DNA of 64,000 bases. Origin: Dioscorea cayenensis subsp. rotundata (Eukaryota; Streptophyta; Magnoliopsida; Dioscoreales; Dioscoreaceae). Position numbers and translations under genes: made by a program. Of the stretch, positions 57,434-64,000 are shown one piece after another (the stretch's first letter is position 1; each line of letters opens with the position of its first letter). The stretch is from NCBI RefSeq assembly GCF_009730915.1, contig NC_052475.1:23373016-23437015 (forward strand), read 5' to 3'. Under the pieces are notes generated by a model, which saw only the letters and a program-made list of their open reading frames with translations, was not told the DNA's origin and made no database searches.

Positions 57434-57442
57434 CTATATATA
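57434..57442 (+). promoter_or_regulatory. Candidate TATA box of kinase B
   Basis: CTATATATAC lies about 65 bases before the ATG at 57506, at a normal distance for a short leader. The matching place in kinase A lacks a clear TATA box. Confidence 0.5.
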
Positions 57443-57505
57443 CAACAGATAATTAATTGGCCAAATTAAACTCGATCTCAATCTTGTTTAATTACTTGTG
57501 AAGAA

Positions 57506-58723
57506 ATGTCTGATCAAGAGCTTGCTGCGATCATCGTGGGAGTGGTGGTTTTGTTGGTACTGCTTTTTCTCTACTGGAACTGTATGTGCCAGTCGGAACC
57601 TACAAGTACGCCTCGAGAGCGTCAAGGTACGTACTATCTTTATTCCTCCTTGTGTCACCCATTTTCACTGGTTTCATTTATACCTGGAATAAATTAAGAT
57701 CTGGTTGATAGAGAGCTTATAAGGTTTCAAGAGCTAATGGCATTTTGGTGTTGAAGCTCCTTTGGTTGATAGAGAGCTTATAAGTGGAATCGAGATTGAA
57801 TTTTTTTTATCGTTAACTGGGGAAAATCTCTTTCTTTTATGACTTACATATGAAACGAAATTAAGAAGCTCAAACTATGATATTTGCACAATTTACTTAG
57901 CATTTCTCACAATCATTTTGCAAAATATGGTTCTGTCTGCATCTTAAATGGCTTTTGAAAATTATAGAATTATTCAGTAGTTGTATTAGTTTTGTATAAT
58001 TATGAGCAGAATTTGCTTTCTTTGTTAATAAAAATATTTCGTGGATTTTTGTTTACTCTTTGCAACTCTTAAGTTTAAGTGTGATGTTTTGCTTTCTTTG
58101 TTGTTCTTTTTAATTATTATTGGTGCTAATTTGATATTTAACCAGGTTTAGTTCAGTTTTACGGGAAAGAATCTAACTTTATTTGCATCTCAAAATGCTT
58201 ATGATAGTTATTTAATGATACAAGAGTAATTTCTATCTAAACTTACGTTTTGTTCATTTTCAATATCATTGCTGCTAATTTGATGCAGTAGCAAGTTTTA
58301 GTACCAAGGGCCAAGGGGTGTGAATCGGGAAAGCTCTTAGGTCATAGGTCAATGGTTGAAGCGGGGTTGATCCGGTTATAAATAATATATATATATATAT
58401 ATATAATTGCTAAGAATTTGAAAAATAATAATATAAAAATATAAAAAAACACAAATATTTTTTTTTGTAAATTATAGATACCAAAAAAAAACAAAATTAC
58501 TCTTGACAAATTTAATGTTTTTTTAATAGCATATAATAAATCAGTATAACTTATAAGCATAACGATTAGTATGTATATGAATGAGGTAAATCATAAACAT
58601 ATATTTGCTAACTTTATAAAACAAAATAGTGTCAAATGTAAACTTAGATTTAAGATTGATTCCAATAATATGATTCGGTTTTTAAAAATTTAGTATTAAT
58701 TAATATTTAATTAGATGATACAT

Positions 58724-58764
<41 letters not shown>

Positions 58765-61700
58765 AAAGGTGGATAAAGAGGAGCATGAATTTATGTTTTT
58801 GAAATATAAGAAAATACAAAGGTTTATTATAAAACAAATTTATATACAAAAACATGCTTATTTTAAGATTTGAACCATGAGTTCACTTTTGCTAGAAAAA
58901 TGACCGCCTTAGCTAATAGCTATGATAGGTTACATATATTTAAAAATCTGAAAAATTTAAAATAATATTTATTATTTATAAACGGCATGTGACTTTACTG
59001 GGTCTGGTTGAACAGGGTCCACTCGGCAGAACCAACCCGGGTTTCAAAACATTGAGTTTTACAGTTTTACTTTTACTATGATATCCGGTAGACATCGACG
59101 GATTGAACAGATGAACCTACTTGACTTTTATGTTCATTGATCTGAGTGTTCTTGCAGATAAACTGAATAATGCACAGGCTCCGAATGTGCCTCGAAATTA
59201 TCCACCACCATCTGCTAATGTTGTCGAAAAAGGATCCAGCTCTGCAGGTCCTGATGATTCTTTACCTCCTGCCCGTCCTGGCATTGCCTTTACTTATGAA
59301 GAACTAAAAAAGGCTACAAATTCGTTCTCTCCCAATAATTTTCTTGGAGAGGGTGGTTTTGGCCCTGTGCATAAGGGAGTGGTTACAATTGATAAAAAGG
59401 GAGTGCTTCCATTCGATGAAGAGGGAGTGCTTCCAATTGATATAGAGATTGCAGTCAAGCAATTGAAACCTGGAGCTCGGCAAGGGCAGTGTGAGTTTGA
59501 GGCAGAGGTTAACATTATTAGTCGTGTCCATCACAAACATTTGGTCTCATTGGTTGGATATTGCATTTCTGAAGAGCGGAGACTACTTGTTTACGAGTTT
59601 GTTCCTAACAACACATTGCATTTCCATTTGCACGGTAATACTTTCAAATTTTTTTTGTTTTCTTAATTCATGGGTGCAATGAATAAACCGAGACCGAGTA
59701 AAATTCTTGTTATAGTGTGTGTTTGACATGCATCTATTATCAACTGTGCAATGAGTAAACCTGATCAGTTAAATTCTGGTTTGAGTGTGTTTGGCAGATC
59801 TGCTACCAACTTCACCAACCATGATTGCCAAAGTTTCTAGCATTGACTTCTTCATTTAAATCTAATGAATTATTTGGGTTTTTGCAGGGGAAGGTCGACC
59901 AACTATGGATTGGTCTACAAGATTAAAAATTGCTTTAGGATCTGCGAAAGGATTGGCCTATTTGCATGAGGATTGTGAGTAATTGGTTCTTTTGCTATTC
60001 CTGATTGAACACTTCGATAATTTTTTGATATGCGTGTGCTAATTGTAGCTGTTGAGAGCAACATAACATTCTCTTAATTTTTTTCATCGTTCTGTTTATA
60101 GGCAATCCTAGGATTATTCATCGTGATATTAAAGCGGCCAATATTCTTCTTGATTCCCAATTTGAGGTGAAGGTGAGATAATCTTTTATTTTTTGTCATT
60201 ATTTTTTTTTTCTATATGCCTTGACATACATGCTATATAAAGAAACATATGACTCCAAAAATAAAAAGTCTCAAGGGTGATTAAATAATAATCTTGGTTG
60301 AACCAAAGAGTTTGTAGCCCAACGGTACCTCGGGTCTTCTCATTGGGAAAGAGACGAATTTGATTCCTTTTGACAGCACTCCCCAGTTTAAAGAGGGTAA
60401 GAACATTGTGGGGCAATCCCTGGCCACGTACGCCTCTGAGGGTTGGTGCTTATCACCCTACTTCAAAATAATAATAATAATAATATTAATCTTGGTTGAT
60501 AGATTTGTTGCTAAAATACAAAATTTTTACTATCCATCACAACAAAGCAAAGATATTATCTATAAAAAAAACTTTCATTTTGTTTTCCTTCAGTCTAGGG
60601 CTGGTAATGAGGCGGGAAATCCCCGATCCCCGCGAGGACCCGACCCAACGGGGGCGGGAATTCCTCGGTTCATTCCCCCTGTGGGGGTGGGGACGGGGGC
60701 CAACGCGTCCCCGTTTGTTAAACGGGGCGGGGGCGGGAGGTCCCCGGACCCGGTTAAAAATAATATATATATAAATTTTTAATTTAAATTATTTACAATT
60801 TTGCAATTTTTATAAATTATCTCATTAAATTTCGTTTTGCTTAAACATTTGGAGTATTTTGTTTTTGTAAATTTTGTTTTGTTGGTTTGTTGAGTTTTAT
60901 TTTGAATGATTTTTATGTTTATCATGTGTGTTAGTGTGTATTAGTATTAGATTTTTTTTAAAATCAAACAAAACTTATAGGTATATGGGGATCCCTGGGA
61001 ACGGGGACGGGGACGGGGACGGGGAGATAACTTCCCCCGTCGTGGAGTCGGGGATGGGGATTCCCCGTCCCCGCCCCGGCCGTTACCAGCCCTACTTCAA
61101 TCCTTGTTTTTTCAAAGAATATGAATCATTATCTCCTATCTATATTAACTCTTATTTGAATTGGGCCAATAGAATCCCATTGCTTCAAAAGAGATTCCCA
61201 TTATTCAAAATTGGGGGAATTGAGGGTAAAGTTGTATAATGCCTATATTACATCTCTCATCACATTTATTTATTAATTTAAATTAATATAATTAATTTAT
61301 ATATTTAATTATACTGATTAAAATTAAAAATAATTAGAGTGAATATGATATTAAAATTATTTTATTATGAAAGTTTTATTTTTTTTTATTTTAAACATTT
61401 TGAATATCACAATTAGATTAGTTAGCGATGCTAAAATTACAATAATTGAACTATAATTATTTAATGGAAATATTTAATTAATATAATTTAATAAGCAAAT
61501 AACTGTTAAAGTAAATTGTTTACTTGAAATATTTAATTATAATAGATTAAACTAAATAATTATATTTTAAGTATTTAATAATAAAAATAGTATTTAAATA
61601 TTTATTATTAAATATAATCTATTATCTTATACAATATCATCTCATTTACACAAAAAAATAAAAATAAAAATAAATAAATGTAATTTTATTATCGCTTATA

Positions 61701-63149
61701 TTTTCGATTCTAACCAACATTATTTTTATTACCATCTTAATTCCCTCATTCTCATTCTCATTCCGTAATTTAGGCGGATGTTAATAGTTATATGAAGTAA
61801 TAGCATATTCTTCACTACCATGTACCAAGTCAACAATTTCAATACTTTCAGTCAACTTTTGCAGCTAAAATTTTTTTACGGAACTAAAATTTATCAAAGA
61901 ACTTATGCTTTCTTAGTGTTATGTCTGTTGTTGATTCATAGCCAACATTTTTATTTAATAAGTAGGTAGCTATTTGCAGGTTGCAGATTTTGGACTAGCG
62001 AGATTCGCATATGATTACAAGACTCATATTTCAACCAACCATCTCAAGGGAACTTTTGGGTAACTTAAATTTGTCATTCCCTCCTTATAGTATTAATTTT
62101 AACAAAATATGTTTCTACTGAGAAATCTGTTAAAGACGCAATGGCTCAGGACCATATTGTCTCACATCACCTGTGGGAGTCAATCCCCTTAGTCTTATAT
62201 ATCTATACCAAACTTTCTCTGTAACTCGAGTTATAGCCTCTATATTAACAAAATCCTGGTAGTTGAAGTGGTATTTCTATTTCATAGTATTGTTATTCTT
62301 GTTTTTTTTAATGAAAGAACATGTTTTTTTGGTGGATAACTAAGCTTGCATCTTGGGCGAGTGTCTTGTTATCGGTGTATCATCTAATTCTAAAACTTGA
62401 CACTACTTTACTCCCTGACACCCTGTAAGTAACACAAACTCTTCTTCTGTAATACTAGTCTGTCAATTCCTCCAGGTATTTTGCACCGGAATATGCTTCT
62501 TCTGGCAAGCTATCAGATAAATCAGATGTCTACGCCTCCGGGGTCATGCTTCTGGAGTTGATCACAGGAAGGCTGCCTGTTGACAAGAGCCCTTCCAATG
62601 ATAGCTGGGTAGCCTTATTTAATTGGGTCAGTCTCCTGCATGGGTCAAATTTGATCATATATCTTCACAGCTTTTGCGGTGAGAAATTTGACTGCTTGTT
62701 ACTGTAGGCAAGCCCCTTGCTCGCAGATGCTTTAAAAGGCAATTATGAACCCCTCGTCGATCCAAGGTTGGGGAAGAACTATAATCCTAATGAGATGGCA
62801 CGGATGGTCGCTTGTGCTGCTGCTTGTGTTCGTCACTCTGCAAATCATCGACCTCGAATGAGTCTGGTAATCTTTCCACTTCATAAAAATTGCTCAATAT
62901 ATATATATATACATTTCATGAAGTTGCAATCAATAAGTTCTCCAGCTGTGAATTTAAAAAAGTATCATTTCATTACGAACTTTCACTACTTTTAATATAT
63001 TGTCTTCCAAACCAACTTCAAGATGTTCAAACTTGATTTTATTTTTGATTAATGGGGAAATTAAGCAGGTGGTGAAAGTATTGGAAGGAGATGTATCCCC
63101 TGAAAATTTGAACGATGGTGTTCCACCAATGAGGACCGGTAGAACTTAA
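57506..63149 (+). CDS. Membrane-anchored receptor-like kinase B (PERK-like), paralogue of kinase A
   Basis: Exons 57506-57626, 59158-59634, 59888-59974, 60102-60172, 61980-62059, 62476-62626, 62708-62866 and 63069-63149 join in frame (1227 nt, 408 aa). Residues 7-24 are one membrane span after a six-residue start. A short linker ([18 protein letters not shown]) replaces the repeat array of kinase A. The kinase domain has GEGGFG (about 105), AVK Lys (141), HRDIKAAN (Asp 237), DFG (255) and APEY. Oddities: a triplicated KGV-x-P-x-D-type segment between strands 2 and 3, NHLKG in the activation loop where A has RIMG, VYASGV where A has VYAFGV, and a shortened C-terminus caused by a deletion that shifts frame relative to A. 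The catalytic residues are present, so activity is possible but uncertain. Confidence 0.87.
58301..59068. mobile_element. Insertion of about 770 bp in intron 1 of kinase B
   Basis: The intron matches the kinase A array introns up to GCAAGTTTTA and again from about TTTTACTATGATATCCGG. Between them lies unrelated DNA whose ends look like a MITE (left GGTTGAAGCGGGGTTGATCC, right AACCAACCCGGGTTTCAAAA). It contains (TA)n runs at 58387-58404 and 58731-58761. Boundaries are good to about 10 bases. Confidence 0.65.
60302..60486 (+). mobile_element. SINE, 185 bp, with 13-bp target-site duplication, in intron 4 of kinase B
   Basis: TAATCTTGGTTGA is duplicated exactly at 60289-60301 and 60487-60499. 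The element has an A-box-like TAGCCCAACGG near its start, a B-box-like TTTGATTCC about 40 bases later and an (AAT)n tail, the layout of a tRNA-derived SINE. Kinase A has the empty site TATAATTTTGGTTGATGG at about 41784-41801. Confidence 0.9.
60596..61094. mobile_element. GC-rich hAT-type MITE, 499 bp, in intron 4 of kinase B
   Basis: The ends are TAGGGCTGGTAATGAGGCGG and, in complement, TAGGGCTGGTAACGGCCGGG. The flanks CTTCAGTC (60588-60595) and CTTCAATC (61095-61102) are an 8-bp duplication with one mismatch, the hAT size. The subterminal parts are extreme GGGGACGGGGA/TCCCCGTCCCC repeats and the core is AT-rich. Kinase A lacks it at the homologous place (about 41897). Confidence 0.9.
61105..61790. 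mobile_element. Old AT-rich foldback element shared with kinase A (copy in B)
   Basis: Counterpart of 41941-42595 at the same intron position, with the same order of AT-rich blocks (ATTTAATTAATATAATTTAAT, CTTGAAATATTTAATTATAA) but clearly diverged. It therefore predates the kinase duplication. Confidence 0.55.
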
Positions 63150-63448
63150 GAAGAATGGCATTTGAGCCGGAAAGTTAACATTCTCATATGCCATTGGTAT
63201 CAAGCAATAGAGGTCAGGAGACGAGTGAGACGGAGATGCAGAACTTGAAGAATTTCATTTAAACTATGTTTTTTCCTTTCTGTTGCAGCAGTTGTGAAAC
63301 TTTTTTAGTGTTTAGTTGTAAAATTTTCCCAACCCCACTTTTATAGACTATGATTAAGTCACAGTATTTTTATTTTATACTATAGTTATTAAAGGTTTTG
63401 AAGATACATCTAGCAACTGCATTATAGGGTGGGACAAGGTAAAACCAG

Positions 63449-63486
63449 ACCCCACCACCCCACCCCACCCCACCCCACCCCACCCC
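63449..63486. repeat. (CACCC)n microsatellite
   Basis: About seven CACCC units, a GC-rich run in otherwise AT-rich DNA after kinase B. Confidence 0.93.
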
Positions 63487-63670
63487 ATCTCATCCCTTTT
63501 TACAACAGTTGAGATAAAAAAAAATAAAAAATTTCACTATTTTTAGTTCATTAATACGTAAAATATATAGCTATCATAACTGAATGAATATAATTTTATT
63601 TATTTTGATTTATAAAGTGTGAAAATTTAAAATTATATATATATTTGAGTATATTTGCACATTTTTAACG

Positions 63671-64000
63671 GGGGTGATTGGGTCAGAAACCGCCCAATTT
63701 TCAACAAAAAAAAAAACCATCTCATTTAAGATGGATCGGGTCAGAACCTACGGGTCAATTCGACTTTTGTAAAATCGTCCCATTTAAGATGAATCAGGTC
63801 AGAAACCCCCCAATTTTCAACCAAAAAAATGTCCCATTTAAAATGGATCGGATCAGAAACCACGGATCAATTCGATTTTTGCCATAAAAAAACCTCCCAT
63901 TTAGGACGAATCGGGTCAGAAACCCCCCAATTTTCAACCAAAAATCATTCCATTTAAGATGGATCGAGTCGAAACCACGAATTCAATTCGATTTTTCTGA
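63671..64000. repeat. Tandem minisatellite with two alternating monomers, continues past the window
   Basis: The CATTTAAGATGGATCGG-like core recurs at 63723, 63781, 63835, 63898 and 63951, and a partial unit precedes them. Units alternate between one holding CCCCCCAATTTTCAACC (about 53-54 bp) and one holding GGTCAATTCGA followed by TTTTTG (about 58-63 bp). The true repeat is thus a dimer of about 112-117 bp, seen three times. Confidence 0.9.

Noticed and set aside
63678-63887. 69-codon plus-strand frame
   Set aside because: It is a translation of the tandem minisatellite; the repeat explains the open frame.

Overview
The window is nuclear DNA from a flowering plant. It has spliced genes with AT-rich introns, plant-type families (dirigent protein, receptor-like kinases, TOM9, chloroplast-type uroporphyrinogen decarboxylase) and a dense load of plant transposons. 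I cannot fix the species from sequence alone; a monocot such as a yam is a guess.

Layout. 1-3391: 5' half of a decayed Ty1/copia retrotransposon on the minus strand. 6332-6913: single-exon dirigent gene (+). 8285-9685: solo LTR. 11642-15158: nine-exon FCF1/UTP24 rRNA-processing nuclease gene (+), followed by a SINE. 17983-18264: TOM9 mitochondrial import subunit (-). 18858-19655: non-autonomous DNA transposon. 20846-23729: five-exon HEME1-type uroporphyrinogen decarboxylase (-) with a one-base frameshift in exon 4. 24747-25208: possible 3' exons of an unidentified minus-strand gene cut by a 1000-N gap (25209-26208). 26510-29680 and 47860-49740: two decayed copies of a RAB7 GTPase gene segment, each carrying its own transposon insertions. 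31329-43857 and 57506-63149: two paralogous membrane-anchored receptor-like kinase genes (+), called kinase A and kinase B here. 44086-57500: the DNA between the kinases, filled with a solo LTR, a PIF/Harbinger relic, MITEs, two LINE relics and microsatellites. 63671-64000: a two-monomer tandem repeat running off the end.

The most striking structure is in kinase A. Between its transmembrane exon and its kinase exons lie nine tandem copies of a 66-nt exon, each inside a repeated unit of about 725 bp; a tenth copy is fused to the start of the kinase exon. All repeat exons are symmetric (phase 1 in, phase 1 out), so any subset can be spliced in without breaking the frame. Each adds 22 residues of a Gly/Gln/Asn/Pro-rich linker between membrane and kinase. 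Paralogue B has the same gene plan with only the fused copy, so the array probably expanded in A alone. One array exon has lost its splice acceptor next to a TRIM retrotransposon insertion. Because A and B (and the two RAB7 copies) are duplicates, several insertions can be dated against an empty site within this same window.
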